A stretch of 64,000 bases of DNA from Roseateles_E cavernae. Its GTDB lineage: Bacteria > Pseudomonadota > Gammaproteobacteria > Burkholderiales > Burkholderiaceae_C. Of the stretch, positions 26,717 through 36,077 are shown in pieces; position 1 is the first letter of the stretch, and the number at the start of each line of letters is the position of its first letter. Under the pieces are notes generated by a model that had not been told where the DNA came from, ran no database searches, and was given only the letters and a program-made list of their open reading frames with translations. A program made the position numbers and the translations under genes. Location of the stretch: NCBI RefSeq assembly GCF_040187885.1, contig NZ_JBDPLH010000003.1, forward strand, positions 124,001 to 188,000, given 5' to 3'.

Positions 26717-27847
26717 ATGCTCATCGCCATCACCCTGGCCGTCATCGTCCTGGCGTCGCTGCTGTTTCACTACATCAATCCCTGGCACCCGCCGGCGCTG
26801 GCTTCCAACTGGAAGCAGATGGACGACACGCTGACGATCACCTTCGTGATCACCGGCATCTTCTTCGTGATCCTGAATCTGTTCCTGGTCTATGTGATCT
26901 GGCGCTTCAGGCGGCGCGGCAGCAAGGCCACCGAGACCGTCGCCTATCAGCCGGTCAATCACAAGCTGGAGCGCTGGTTGACGGTGATCACGACGGTGGG
27001 CATCGTCGCGCTGCTGGCGCCCGGACTGAAGGTCTATGCCGACTATGTGACGCCGCCCAAGGACGCGCTGGAGGTCGAGGTGCTGGGTTCGCAGTGGCAA
27101 TGGCGCTACCGCTTTCCAGGCGCCGACGGCCAGCTCGGCGCCACCGATGCGCGCTTTGTCACGGCCAGCAACCCCTTCGGTCTCGACCCCGACGATGCCA
27201 AGGGTCAGGACGATGCGCTGGTCGACGCCAGCGAGCTGCATCTGCCGCTGAACCAGCCGGTCAAGATCCTGCTGCGCGCCCACGATGTGCTGCATGACTT
27301 CTATGTGCCGCCGTTTCGCGCGCGCATGAATATGGTGCCGGGCCTGGTCACGACCTTCTGGTTCACGCCGACCCAGGCCGGCCGCTTCGAGGCCATGTGC
27401 GCCCAGCTCTGCGGGGTCGGCCATGCCGCGATGCGCGGCCTGGTGGTGGTCGAGGAGGCGCCGGCTTTCCAGGCCTGGCTGGCAGGCAAGCCCAGCTTTG
27501 CCGCTGCCTCCAAGCCGGCCCCGGTCGCGACGGCCGATGGCGGCAGCAGCGATCCGCTGGCCATGGGCCTGGCCGTGGCCAAGGCAAAGGCCTGCGTGGC
27601 CTGCCACTCGGCGGACGGCAGCGCCGGCGTCGGCCCCAGCTGGAAGGGCCTGTATGGCAAGACCGAGGCCTTTGCCGATGGTTCCAAGGAGAAGGTCGAC
27701 GACGCGGTGCTGGCACGCGAGATCCGCGAGCCGGCGGCCAAGGTGGTGCAGGGCTTCGCGCCCATCATGCCCAAGTCGGAACTCAGCGAGGCGGAGGTGA
27801 CGGCCCTGGTCGCATACATCCGCTCGCTGGAGCCGGTCAAGAACTGA
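26717..27847 (+). CDS. coxM: cytochrome c oxidase subunit II with fused cytochrome c domain
   Basis: A 376-residue protein: two transmembrane helices (about 1-22 and 40-65), a periplasmic cupredoxin domain, and a C-terminal cytochrome c domain. The CuA ligands are in CAQLCGVGHAAM near residue 228. Haem c is attached at CVACHS near 293, with a Met ligand in PIMPKSEL near 352. It receives electrons from a cytochrome c donor or directly from the bc1 complex. This is the caa3-like layout. GGAGGAG precedes the ATG. It is the first oxidase gene; the symbol is by analogy with Bradyrhizobium coxMNOP. Confidence 0.9.
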   Translation: MLIAITLAVIVLASLLFHYINPWHPPALASNWKQMDDTLTITFVITGIFFVILNLFLVYVIWRFRRRGSKATETVAYQPVNHKLERWLTVITTVGIVALLAPGLKVYADYVTPPKDALEVEVLGSQWQWRYRFPGADGQLGATDARFVTASNPFGLDPDDAKGQDDALVDASELHLPLNQPVKILLRAHDVLHDFYVPPFRARMNMVPGLVTTFWFTPTQAGRFEAMCAQLCGVGHAAMRGLVVVEEAPAFQAWLAGKPSFAAASKPAPVATADGGSSDPLAMGLAVAKAKACVACHSADGSAGVGPSWKGLYGKTEAFADGSKEKVDDAVLAREIREPAAKVVQGFAPIMPKSELSEAEVTALVAYIRSLEPVKN

Positions 27848-27858
27848 GGAAGGCGCCC

Positions 27859-29634
27859 ATGCACGACGAACAGCACGACGAGCACGAACAGCATCACGAG
27901 CCGCAGAGCTTCTGGACCACGTATGTCTGGAGCCAGGACCACAAGGTCATCGCGATCCAGTACGGCGGTACCGCCGTCGTCGTCGGTCTGGTGGGCCTGC
28001 TGCTGTCGAACCTGATGCGGCTGCAGATCGGCTTCCCCGGCTACTTCGACTTCATCAATGCCGAGCGTTATTACCAGTTCGTCACGATGCACGGCATGAT
28101 CATGGTGGTGTACCTGCTGACCGCGCTGTTCCTCGGCGGCTTCGGCAACTACCTGATTCCGCTGATGGTGGGGGCGCGGGACATGGTGTTCCCCTATCTG
28201 AACATGCTCAGCTTCTGGGTCTATCTGCTGTCGGTCATCGTGCTGATGGCCAGCTTCTTTGTGCCCGGCGGCCCGACCGGCGCCGGCTGGACCCTCTACC
28301 CGCCGCAGGCCATCCTGCCCGGCACGCCGGGCCATGACTGGGGCATCATCCTGATGCTGGTCTCGCTGGTGATCTTCATCGTCGCCGCGACCATGGGCGG
28401 TCTCAACTATGTGAGTACGGTGCTGCAGGCGCGCTGCCGTGGCATGACGCTCCTGCGCATGCCGCTGACCGTGTGGGGCATTTTCACCGCGACGATTCTG
28501 GCCCTGCTGGCCTTTCCGGCCTTGTTCGTCAGCGGCCTGATGATGCTGCTGGACAAGACCATAGGCACGAGCTTCTTCATGCCGGCCCTGGTCTCGCTGG
28601 GCCAGGTCAGCGACTACAAGGGCGGCACGCCGCTGCTGTTCCAGCATCTGTTCTGGTTCTTCGGCCACCCGGAGGTCTATATCGTCGCGCTGCCGGCCTT
28701 CGGCATCGTCTCCGACCTGATCAGCGTGCATGCGCGCAAATGCATCTTCGGCTACCGGACCATGGTCTGGGCCATCCTGGCGATCGCCGTGCTCAGCTTC
28801 ATCGTCTGGGCCCACCATATGTTCGTCAGCGGCATGAATCCCTACTTCGGCTTCTTCTTCGCCACCAGCACGCTGATCATCGCGGTGCCCACCGCGATCA
28901 AGGTCTACAACTGGCTGCTGACGCTGTGGCGTGGCGACATCCATCTGTCGGTGCCCATGTTGTTCGCGCTGGCCTTCATCTCGACCTTCATCGTCGGCGG
29001 CCTGACCGGCCTGTTCCTGGGCAATGTCTCGGTCGACATCCCGCTGTCGGGCAGCTACTTCGTCGTCGCCCACTTCCATATGGTGATGGGTGTGGCCCCG
29101 CTGCTGGTCGTGTTCGGCGCGATCTACCACTGGTACCCGAAGATCACCGGCCGCATGCTGGACGACCGCCTGGGGCACTTCCATTTCTGGGTCACCTTCA
29201 TCGGCACCTATCTGATCTATTTCCCTATGCATTACCTGGGCCTGCTGGGCATGCCCCGGCGCTACTACGACTACAAGCCCTACGACTCCTTCCCCCAGTC
29301 GGCCCATCAGCTCAATGTCTTCATCACCGTGGTGGCCATCATCGTCGGCGTGGTGCAGCTGGTCTATGTCTGGAACCTGATCTGGAGCGCCTTCAGGGGC
29401 CGCAAGGCCGAGCCCAACCCCTGGCGCGCGGCCTCGCTGGAATGGCAGACCCCCGACACGCCGCCGCGCCATGGCAACTGGGGCCCGGCCCTGCCGGTCG
29501 TGCATCGCTGGGCCTATGCCTATAGCGTGCCCGGCGCCAAGCAGGACTTCATCGCGCAGAACGCGCCGCTGTCCGAGGGCGGCGTCGAGGAGGATGAAGG
29601 CAGGGCGCACGGCGCCAAGGGAGCACGGGCATGA
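27859..29634 (+). CDS. coxN: cytochrome c oxidase subunit I
   Basis: A 591-residue haem-copper oxidase catalytic subunit with about 12 helices. GHPEVYIVALPAFG near residue 270 carries the CuB His and the cross-linked Tyr. WAHHMF holds the two other CuB His residues, and VVAHFHMVMG the haem ligands. TAIKVYNWL provides the K-channel Lys, so this is a type A1-like oxidase. The N-terminus, MHDEQHDEHEQHHEPQ, is His-rich. It reduces O2 to water and pumps protons. The start is ATG 27859 with GAGGAAG upstream, 11 bases after subunit II. Its stop overlaps the next start (ATGA). Confidence 0.93.
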   Translation: MHDEQHDEHEQHHEPQSFWTTYVWSQDHKVIAIQYGGTAVVVGLVGLLLSNLMRLQIGFPGYFDFINAERYYQFVTMHGMIMVVYLLTALFLGGFGNYLIPLMVGARDMVFPYLNMLSFWVYLLSVIVLMASFFVPGGPTGAGWTLYPPQAILPGTPGHDWGIILMLVSLVIFIVAATMGGLNYVSTVLQARCRGMTLLRMPLTVWGIFTATILALLAFPALFVSGLMMLLDKTIGTSFFMPALVSLGQVSDYKGGTPLLFQHLFWFFGHPEVYIVALPAFGIVSDLISVHARKCIFGYRTMVWAILAIAVLSFIVWAHHMFVSGMNPYFGFFFATSTLIIAVPTAIKVYNWLLTLWRGDIHLSVPMLFALAFISTFIVGGLTGLFLGNVSVDIPLSGSYFVVAHFHMVMGVAPLLVVFGAIYHWYPKITGRMLDDRLGHFHFWVTFIGTYLIYFPMHYLGLLGMPRRYYDYKPYDSFPQSAHQLNVFITVVAIIVGVVQLVYVWNLIWSAFRGRKAEPNPWRAASLEWQTPDTPPRHGNWGPALPVVHRWAYAYSVPGAKQDFIAQNAPLSEGGVEEDEGRAHGAKGARA

Positions 29635-30197
29635 GTGCAGTCTTCCCAGTCGAAGAGTTCGCCGTCGACCGGCCGCAGGCCGCCAGCATCGCGCTGTGGG
29701 TCTTCATCGGCGTGGCTTGCGCCTTGTTCGGCCTGTTCTTCGCCGCCTATGTGATGCGGCTGGAGAGCGCCGAAGGCTATCCGCTGGCGCTGCCCTGGCA
29801 GTTCTGGCTCAGCACGAGTCTGCTGCTGGCCGGCAGCGTCGCACTGGAGTTGGCCTTGCGTACCCGTGGCAGCCGGCCCTGGCTGCTGGCCGGTGGCCTG
29901 CTGGCGCTGGGCTTTGTGCTGGTGCAACTGTGGGCCTGGTCGGCGTTGCTGGCCGAGCGGGTGGTGCCGGCCGGCAACCCGGCGGCGAGTTTCCTCTATC
30001 TGCTGACTGCGATGCATGGCCTGCATGTGCTGGGCGGCCTGGGCGGCTGGTGGCTGGCCTGGCGCGATCCGGGGGCGCGCTGGCGCATCGCGCTGTGTGC
30101 GCGCTTCTGGCATTTCCTGCTGCTGCTCTGGGTCGGCCTGTTTGCGACCCTGGGCCTGATGACCCCGGACCTGGTGCGCGCGATCTGCGGCGGCTGA
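29631..30197 (+). CDS. coxO: cytochrome c oxidase subunit III-like protein (short form)
   Basis: A 188-residue membrane protein with about five helices. It resembles subunit III of haem-copper oxidases: ALWVFIGVACALFGLFFAAYV near the start, and AMHGLHVLGGLGGWWLAWRD near residue 125, where the His of the subunit III signature is kept. A second subunit III gene follows directly, as in coxOP of Bradyrhizobium. The start overlaps the subunit I stop by 4 bases. Confidence 0.8.
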   Translation: MSAVFPVEEFAVDRPQAASIALWVFIGVACALFGLFFAAYVMRLESAEGYPLALPWQFWLSTSLLLAGSVALELALRTRGSRPWLLAGGLLALGFVLVQLWAWSALLAERVVPAGNPAASFLYLLTAMHGLHVLGGLGGWWLAWRDPGARWRIALCARFWHFLLLLWVGLFATLGLMTPDLVRAICGG

Positions 30198-30213
30198 CGA
30201 GAAGGAGGTTCCG

Positions 30214-30891
30214 ATGAGCAATCACAGTGTTCCCGGCGGCCAGGCCCATGGCTGGCGCGGCCTGGTGGCCGATTTCTCGGGCGACCGCGAAGCCTTTGCC
30301 GTCTCCTGGGGCAAGGCGATGATGTGGATCTTCCTGCTCAGCGACACCTTTGTGTTCGGCTGTTTCCTGACCGGCTATATGACGGTGCGGGCCTCCACCA
30401 CCGTGCCCTGGCCCAATCCCAGCGAGGTCTTCGCCCTGCATGTCGGTGGCACGAACGTGCCCCTGCTGCTGATCGCCATCATGACTTTCGTGCTGATCAC
30501 CAGCAGCGGCACGATGGCGATGGCGGTGATGCGGGGCTATGCGCGCGACCGCAAGAATGCCGCGCTGCTGATCTTCGCGACCGCGCTGCTGGGCGCCTGC
30601 TTCGTCGGCATGCAGGCGTTTGAATGGAGCAAGCTGATCGAGGAGGGCGTGCGGCCCTGGGGCAACCCGATGGGGGCGGCCCAGTTCGGCGCCACCTTCT
30701 TCATGATCACCGGCTTCCACGGCCTGCATGTGTCGATCGGCGTGATCTATCTGATCATCGTCGGCATCAAGGTGCGACGCGGCGACTACGAGAGAAGCGG
30801 CAACTACCAGATCGTCGAGATCGCCGGCCTGTACTGGCACTTCGTTGATCTGGTCTGGGTCTTCATCTTTGCCTTTTTCTACCTCTGGTGA
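30214..30891 (+). CDS. coxP: cytochrome c oxidase subunit III
   Basis: A 225-residue subunit III with about five to seven helices. FGATFFMITGFHGLHVSIGVIYLI near residue 165 and GLYWHFVDLVWVFIFAFFYLW at the C-terminus are family signatures. AFEWSKLIEEG is the conserved connecting loop. GAAGGAGG lies just upstream of the ATG. It may be needed to stabilise subunit I during proton pumping. Together with the preceding gene it gives two unlike subunit III proteins. Confidence 0.92.
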   Translation: MSNHSVPGGQAHGWRGLVADFSGDREAFAVSWGKAMMWIFLLSDTFVFGCFLTGYMTVRASTTVPWPNPSEVFALHVGGTNVPLLLIAIMTFVLITSSGTMAMAVMRGYARDRKNAALLIFATALLGACFVGMQAFEWSKLIEEGVRPWGNPMGAAQFGATFFMITGFHGLHVSIGVIYLIIVGIKVRRGDYERSGNYQIVEIAGLYWHFVDLVWVFIFAFFYLW

Positions 30892-30904
30892 GCGAGGTGA
30901 CGCG

Positions 30905-31210
30905 ATGAGTACGCAACAACACCCGATAGGCCTGTACCTGAAGATCTGGCTGCTGCTCTTCGTGCTCAGCGCCATGTCTTACGCGGTGGACTATATGCAT
31001 CTGCAAGGGCTGCTGCGCTGGAGCCTGATCCTGCTCTTCATGACCCTGAAGGCCGGTCTGATCATTGCCGTCTTCATGCACATGGCCTGGGAGCGCCTGG
31101 CGCTGATCTACGCCATACTCCTGCCGCCGCTGCTGCTGCTGGTGCTGGTCGGGCTGATGTATGCCGAGGCCCAGTACACCTGGCTGACCCGGCTGCTGTT
31201 CTTCCGCTGA
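30905..31210 (+). CDS. cytochrome c oxidase subunit IV family protein
   Basis: A 101-residue membrane protein with three hydrophobic segments (about 10-28, 36-58 and 66-90). KIWLLLFVLSAMSYAVDY and MTLKAGLIIAVFMHMAWE match the prokaryotic subunit IV (CyoD/CoxF-like) family. The ATG at 30905 was chosen because an upstream in-frame ATG lies within the subunit III gene. One base separates its stop from the ctaB start. Confidence 0.85.
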   Translation: MSTQQHPIGLYLKIWLLLFVLSAMSYAVDYMHLQGLLRWSLILLFMTLKAGLIIAVFMHMAWERLALIYAILLPPLLLLVLVGLMYAEAQYTWLTRLLFFR

Positions 31211-31211
31211 T

Positions 31212-32120
31212 ATGTCGGTACCTTCACAAGAAATCGCGCTGCTGGCGGCCGGGCCGAGCAGCCGGCCCCTGTGGCGCGAGTACCTGGTGCTGACCAAGCC
31301 GCGCGTCGTCGCGCTGATGCTGTTCACCGTGCTGGTGGGCATGCTGCTGGCCGCGCGCACGCCGCTGCCCTGGACCTTGTGGCTGGGCGCACCGCTGGGC
31401 ATCGCCCTGGTGGCCGGCGCAGCGGCCGCGATCAACCATCTGGTGGACCGCCGCATCGACGCGCTGATGGCCCGAACCCGCGCACGCCCACTGCCGCGCG
31501 GCAAGCTCAGCGGCGGCCAGGTCCTGCTGTTCGCGCTGGCCCTGGGCACGGCCGGCATGGCCCTGCTGCTGCTGACCACCAACCTGCTGTGCGCGCTGCT
31601 GACCCTGGCCTCGCTGCTGGGCTATGCGGTGGTCTACAGCCTCTATCTGAAGCATGCGACGCCGCAGAACATCGTCATCGGCGGCGCGGCCGGCGCGGCC
31701 CCGCCGCTGCTGGGCTGGGTCGCGGTCACCGGCAGCCTGGACCCCGGCGCGCTGACCCTGTTCCTGATCATCTTCATCTGGACCCCGCCGCATTTCTGGG
31801 CCCTGGCCATCCATCGCCGCGAGGACTATGCGCGCGCCGCCGTGCCCATGCTGCCGGTGCTGCATGGCGTGGCCTACACGACGCGGCGCATCTGGGCCTA
31901 CACCCTGGCCCTGCTGGCGGTCAGCCTGCTGCCGGTGGCGATAGGCATGAGCGGCGCACTCTATCTGCTCGGTGCCTTGCTGCTGGGCGCGCGCTATGCC
32001 GAGCTGTCCTGGCGGCTGCGGGGTGACGAGCGCCTGGCCATGCCCAGCTTCCGCTATTCCATCGTCTACCTGTTCGGCCTGTTCGGCCTGCTGCTGGCCG
32101 ATCACTTCCTGCTGCGCTGA
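31212..32120 (+). CDS. ctaB: protohaem IX farnesyltransferase (haem O synthase)
   Basis: A 302-residue UbiA-family membrane enzyme with about nine helices. NHLVDRRIDALMARTRARPLPRG near residue 75 holds the conserved Asp residues that bind farnesyl diphosphate through Mg2+. YSLYLKHATPQNIVIGGAAGA and WTPPHFWALAIHRREDY are other CyoE/CtaB signatures. It converts haem B to haem O, the precursor of haem A for the oxidase encoded just upstream. It is the last gene of the oxidase run. No haem A synthase (ctaA) or CuB assembly gene (ctaG) is present. Confidence 0.93.
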   Translation: MSVPSQEIALLAAGPSSRPLWREYLVLTKPRVVALMLFTVLVGMLLAARTPLPWTLWLGAPLGIALVAGAAAAINHLVDRRIDALMARTRARPLPRGKLSGGQVLLFALALGTAGMALLLLTTNLLCALLTLASLLGYAVVYSLYLKHATPQNIVIGGAAGAAPPLLGWVAVTGSLDPGALTLFLIIFIWTPPHFWALAIHRREDYARAAVPMLPVLHGVAYTTRRIWAYTLALLAVSLLPVAIGMSGALYLLGALLLGARYAELSWRLRGDERLAMPSFRYSIVYLFGLFGLLLADHFLLR

Positions 32121-32152
32121 ACCCAGCACCGGGCTCAGGCCATACTTGGCCG

Positions 32153-32989
32153 ATGCAAGACGACAAGACCGCTACGCCCACCATTGCCTTCATCGGCGCC
32201 GGCCGGCTCGGCCGCTGCCTGGCCCAGGCCTTGGCGGCCGCCGGCGAGACCGTGCTGGCGCCGCTGGGCCGCAGGGATGACACGGCCGCCGCGCAGGCTG
32301 CCGATCTGGTGTTCCTGACCGTGCCCGATGACGCGATCGCAGCGCTGGCGCGCAGCCTGCCGTGGCGACGCGGCCAGGCGGTCGTGCATTGCAGCGGCGC
32401 CACCGAGTTGGCCGCACTGGAGGCCGCAGCGGTGGCGGGCGCCGTGGTCGGCGGCTTCCATCCGCTGCAGATCTTCACGGCCGACACGCAGCAATCCGCC
32501 GCCCTGCTGGCCGGCTCCTGCGTCGCGCTCGAGGCCGAGTCGCCGCTGCTGGGCGAGCTGCAGCGCCTGGCCAGTCTGCTGCGGATGCGGCCGCTGAGCT
32601 TGCCGCCCGGCAGCCGCGCCGCCTATCACGGCGCCGCCAGCTTCGCGGCCAGCTTTTTGCTGTCGATGCTGGACGAGGCCGCCCAGGTCTGGGCCGCCGC
32701 CGGTCTGCCGCAAGACCTGACCCTGCCGGCCCTGCTGCCGCTGGCGCGCGGCACCCTGGCGGCGGCCGAGGCGCGCGGCCTGGCCGGCGCGCTGGCCGGG
32801 CCTGTTTCTCGGGGCGATGCGGGCGTGCTGGCCGCGCATCTGCGCGCCTTCGATGCCTTGGGCGGCGAGCATGGCGAGTTCTACCGCCAGCTGTCGCGCC
32901 GCCAGCTGGCGCTGGCACGCGCGGCCGGTCGGCTCGACGAGACGCAACTGCAGCGCCTCGCCCAGGTGATAGCTGCGCCGCCGCCCTGA
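32153..32989 (+). CDS. Rossmann-like/DUF2520 protein
   Basis: A 278-residue cytoplasmic protein. Residues about 8-130 are a Rossmann-like NAD(P)-binding domain (IAFIGAGRLGRCLAQALAAAG, then DLVFLTVPDDAIAALA). Residues about 145-275 are a helical DUF2520 domain (YHGAASFAASFLLSMLDEA, and a late FDALGGEHGEFYRQLSRR). Such proteins look like dehydrogenases of the 6-phosphogluconate or ketopantoate reductase type, but their substrate is unknown. It begins 32 bases after ctaB and probably shares read-through only. Confidence 0.8.
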   Translation: MQDDKTATPTIAFIGAGRLGRCLAQALAAAGETVLAPLGRRDDTAAAQAADLVFLTVPDDAIAALARSLPWRRGQAVVHCSGATELAALEAAAVAGAVVGGFHPLQIFTADTQQSAALLAGSCVALEAESPLLGELQRLASLLRMRPLSLPPGSRAAYHGAASFAASFLLSMLDEAAQVWAAAGLPQDLTLPALLPLARGTLAAAEARGLAGALAGPVSRGDAGVLAAHLRAFDALGGEHGEFYRQLSRRQLALARAAGRLDETQLQRLAQVIAAPPP

Positions 32990-33001
32990 CGCTGGACGCG
33001 C

Positions 33002-34960
33002 TCAGCGCGCCTTGTCCTCCAGCCGCAGTCGCAGATCGCGCAAGGTCGAGGCCGAGCGGCCGAACTCTATGGTCGCCAGCTTGTCGGTGCTCCTGCCGCC
33101 GGAGCGCAGGATGCGGCCGAAGGTCGATTGCACGGTGGCCGGGTCGTCATCGAAATCGCCATGGTGCTGGGCGCGGCTGCGCGGGTTGGCACCGGCCTTG
33201 TCGGGCGCCAGCACCAGCTCGGCCTTGGCCGAGGCGAACAGCTTGCTGAGCTCGGGGTCGGCTTCGATGCAGCGCTGCAGGCCCAGGATTGGCGTGCCGT
33301 CCTGCACCATGGGCACGCGCTGGCGCGCCTCGAAGGCGTTGGAGACCAGATAGAGCAGGGATTTGTTGTAGAGCTTGGCGCAGTTGTCGTCCTTCTCGGT
33401 CTTGTCGTCCAAGGCATAGAGCGCGAAGTCCTGGATGCGGCCGCTCTTGATGGCCGGCAGATAGTCGCTCTTGAACAGCGCGGTCGTGCAGGCCGGCGCC
33501 CACAAGGTGCAGCTGACTATCTTGGCCTTGGCCGTCAGCAGGCCGACCAGTGGCGCCAGCAGGATGGCCCCGGCACTGTGGGCGACCAGATGGATCTCCA
33601 GCCCCGGCTCGTCCTTCAGCAGGGCCAGCAGATGCTCGGCCACCTTGTGGGCCGCGCCGCCCTTGCGGCTGGCGGCCAGCGCGTTCTCCTTCATCTCGTC
33701 CCAGGCCGCCTTGCCGGTCAGATTGCGCGCCACCGGCTCCAGCAAATCGTCCAGGCGGTCGAGCAGGAAGTCCTTGGCGGCATCGAAGGCGCCCTCGGGA
33801 CGGCGCCGGCGCACGGCGTCCTGCAGGATGTTGCTGACGGTGCTCCAGTAGTCGCTGCGCCAGATGAAGGCCAGCGGGTAGACGCCGGCCTCCAGCAGCG
33901 CCGGTCGGTACTCGGCCAGCCGCTGCAGCGCGGCCTGCTCGCTGACCAGGCCGCCGTGCGCATACAGCAGCAGGCGCTTCTTGGGCCAGGGCGCGAGCGT
34001 CTGGCGAATGTCGCTGGCGAAGAGCTGGGCCAGCTCGTCCTCGTTCATGCCGTACTCGCCGCCGGGCCGCAGCCGGCCCTCGTTGCCGACGCTGACCACA
34101 TGGGGCCGCAAGGCCATATGGCTGACCTTGGTCGCGCCCGAGGGCCCGCTGAGCTGGGCGGCCGGCTCGCCGGCCGGCGTCGCCAGCCGGATCGGCGCGC
34201 CCAGGCGGGCGACCCAGACGTCGGTGGCGTTGCGCAGCCAGTCGTCGTAGAAGATGCGCGCAAAGCCCTGGCGGCCCCAGTCGGGGCCCCAGGAGTTCTG
34301 CAGCCAGAAGCCCTGCTCGTCATAGGCGACGATGGCGAAGGCATGGCCGCCCAGCTCCTGCTCCGAGGGCGTGATGATGCCGTCGGCGCCGACCGCGTCC
34401 CAACCCGCGTGCACCGAGGCGGTGGCGAACAGGATGCCGACCTCGGCGAGCGCCGCATGCATCGCGACCAGGTCCTTGTGGTTGACGCGGAAGTAGGCGC
34501 CCAGCGGCCGGCCCTGCGCGTTCTCGACCCGGCTCTGCGACAGGCCTTTCTCGCCGCCGCGCTTGGGGCGGTAGGGCCAGACGCTCTCGGCGCAGACGCC
34601 GTGCTTGTGCCAGCCCTTCATCGCGCCGCGCGCGCTCGAGCCCGAGTAGCTCTCGCCGGGCCATTCGTCGTAGCGCCGCGCCATGTCGTAGAGCATGCGC
34701 GGGCTGACCGGCGTCGGGTCGGGCACCACCTTGCGACGGCGCAGCAGGAAGTTCGCGACGGTGGCCAGGCCGAAGCCGGTGCAGGCGCCTTCCTGGCCCT
34801 GGTCGAGGATGGGCACCTCCAGGGCCTGGTAATCCTCCAGCGCGATGCGCGACGGCACCTCGACCAGGGTCGAGACATACATGCGGTCGCGGAAATCCAG
34901 CGTGTCGCGGCGCGCGTCCAGCGTGCGCTTGGTGGCGGGGGCCTTCTTCTTGGTGGCCAT
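33002..34960 (-). CDS. papain-like (C1) peptidase fused to alpha/beta hydrolase
   Basis: A 652-residue protein with two enzyme domains. Residues about 40-250 are a C1A cysteine peptidase: catalytic Cys near 58 in DQGQEGACTGFGLATVANF, His near 204 in LGGHAFAIVAYD, and Asn near 221 in FWLQNSWGPDWGRQGF. Residues about 330-560 are an alpha/beta hydrolase: oxyanion strand RLLLYAHGGLVSE near 350 and nucleophile elbow IHLVAHSAGAILLAPL near 460. No signal peptide or propeptide is evident; the N-terminus is Lys-rich (MATKKKAPATKR). AGGAG precedes the ATG. The patatin gene lies 65 bases upstream in the same direction, so a joint role in protein and lipid ester cleavage is likely. Target unknown. Confidence 0.8.
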   Translation of the reverse strand: MATKKKAPATKRTLDARRDTLDFRDRMYVSTLVEVPSRIALEDYQALEVPILDQGQEGACTGFGLATVANFLLRRRKVVPDPTPVSPRMLYDMARRYDEWPGESYSGSSARGAMKGWHKHGVCAESVWPYRPKRGGEKGLSQSRVENAQGRPLGAYFRVNHKDLVAMHAALAEVGILFATASVHAGWDAVGADGIITPSEQELGGHAFAIVAYDEQGFWLQNSWGPDWGRQGFARIFYDDWLRNATDVWVARLGAPIRLATPAGEPAAQLSGPSGATKVSHMALRPHVVSVGNEGRLRPGGEYGMNEDELAQLFASDIRQTLAPWPKKRLLLYAHGGLVSEQAALQRLAEYRPALLEAGVYPLAFIWRSDYWSTVSNILQDAVRRRRPEGAFDAAKDFLLDRLDDLLEPVARNLTGKAAWDEMKENALAASRKGGAAHKVAEHLLALLKDEPGLEIHLVAHSAGAILLAPLVGLLTAKAKIVSCTLWAPACTTALFKSDYLPAIKSGRIQDFALYALDDKTEKDDNCAKLYNKSLLYLVSNAFEARQRVPMVQDGTPILGLQRCIEADPELSKLFASAKAELVLAPDKAGANPRSRAQHHGDFDDDPATVQSTFGRILRSGGRSTDKLATIEFGRSASTLRDLRLRLEDKAR

Positions 34961-35025
34961 CAGGGTCTCCTCAGGATGTCGAGGGCCGCAGGCTGCCACG
35001 CGGCGCGGCGCCTGCCCATCCCCAG

Positions 35026-36060
35026 CTAATAGAACAGGGTGCCGAGGTCCAGCGTGGAGCGCCGGCCGAGCTGCTCGCGATGCTGGTCCAGCCATTGCCG
35101 TGCGCGTTCGCGGCCCAGCTTCTTGAGCATGTCGAAGAACTTCAGATTGGCCGCCAGCTTGCTGTCGGCGTGCAGCTCGCCCAGCACATCGGCCGCCTCG
35201 ATCAGATGAAAGCGCAGCTGCTGGGCGCGCCGTTCCAGGCTGCCGACCTGCAGATTCAGCCAGCGCCTGGGCAGGTGCTCGCGCAGATGGGCGAACATGC
35301 GCATCTCGCGCAAAAAGGTGGCGTTGAAGGCGATCTCCAGCGCGCGGCTGTGGATGTCGGCGGCGCTGACCGGGGTCGACTTGTGCTTCAGCGGCGTCAG
35401 CAGCACCAGCAGCACATCGCTGCAGCGGCATTCGAAGAACAGCGGGAACACCGCCGGATTGGCCGCATAACCGCCGTCCCAGTAGGGCTCGCCGTCGATC
35501 TCGATGGCGCGGTGCACGGTCGGCAGGCAGGCCGAGGCCAGCAGCACCTCGGCGCTCAGCTCGGGGTTGCGGAACAGGCGCAGCTTGCCGCTATTGGCCT
35601 GGGTGGTGGCGATAAAGAGCTTGACCGGGCTGTGCCGGCGCAGACGCTCGAAGTCGATCTGCCCGCTGATGATGTCGCGCAGCGGATTCAGGTCGAAGGG
35701 GTTGAGCTGCTCGGGCGCCATGTAATAGGTCCATTGCAGCATCAGCTTGAACATCGGCGCCAGGCTGATGTTCTGGCCATCGGCCGAGCTCTGCGTGAAG
35801 TGCTCGGGCACGGTGGCGGCCACCGCGGTCCAGAAGGCCTGCAGCGCGGCGCGCGCGCCATCGGCGCCGCCGCTCATCAGGCCCTGGGCCATCACGACCG
35901 CGTTCATCGCACCGGCACTGGTGCCGCTGACACCCTCGAAGCGCAGCCGGCCGTCCTCCAGCAAGGCGTCCAGCACACCCCAGGTGAACGCGCCATGGGC
36001 ACCGCCACCCTGCAGGGCGAGATTGAGGGTCGGGTTCTGGGGCTTGCCGAGAAATCGCAT
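35026..36060 (-). CDS. patatin-like phospholipase
   Basis: A 344-residue patatin-family lipid acyl hydrolase. The oxyanion motif LALQGGGAHGAFTWG is near residue 18, the nucleophile elbow GVSGTSAGAMNA near 50, and the catalytic Asp in YWDGGYAANPAVFP near 200. These are all family-conserved, so an active Ser-Asp dyad is expected. No signal peptide is seen. The ATG at 36060 is chosen because homologous proteins start shortly before the GGGAHG motif; the region before it gives no good ribosome-binding site. The gene sits between a small lipoprotein gene and the peptidase-hydrolase fusion, all read leftwards. Confidence 0.88.
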   Translation of the reverse strand: MRFLGKPQNPTLNLALQGGGAHGAFTWGVLDALLEDGRLRFEGVSGTSAGAMNAVVMAQGLMSGGADGARAALQAFWTAVAATVPEHFTQSSADGQNISLAPMFKLMLQWTYYMAPEQLNPFDLNPLRDIISGQIDFERLRRHSPVKLFIATTQANSGKLRLFRNPELSAEVLLASACLPTVHRAIEIDGEPYWDGGYAANPAVFPLFFECRCSDVLLVLLTPLKHKSTPVSAADIHSRALEIAFNATFLREMRMFAHLREHLPRRWLNLQVGSLERRAQQLRFHLIEAADVLGELHADSKLAANLKFFDMLKKLGRERARQWLDQHREQLGRRSTLDLGTLFY

Positions 36061-36077
36061 CGCGGCCCCCGGGGTGG

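Noticed and set aside
27301..29610. A minus-strand frame opposite oxidase subunits II and I
   Set aside because: Antisense to highly conserved catalytic genes; no domain or start signal supports it.
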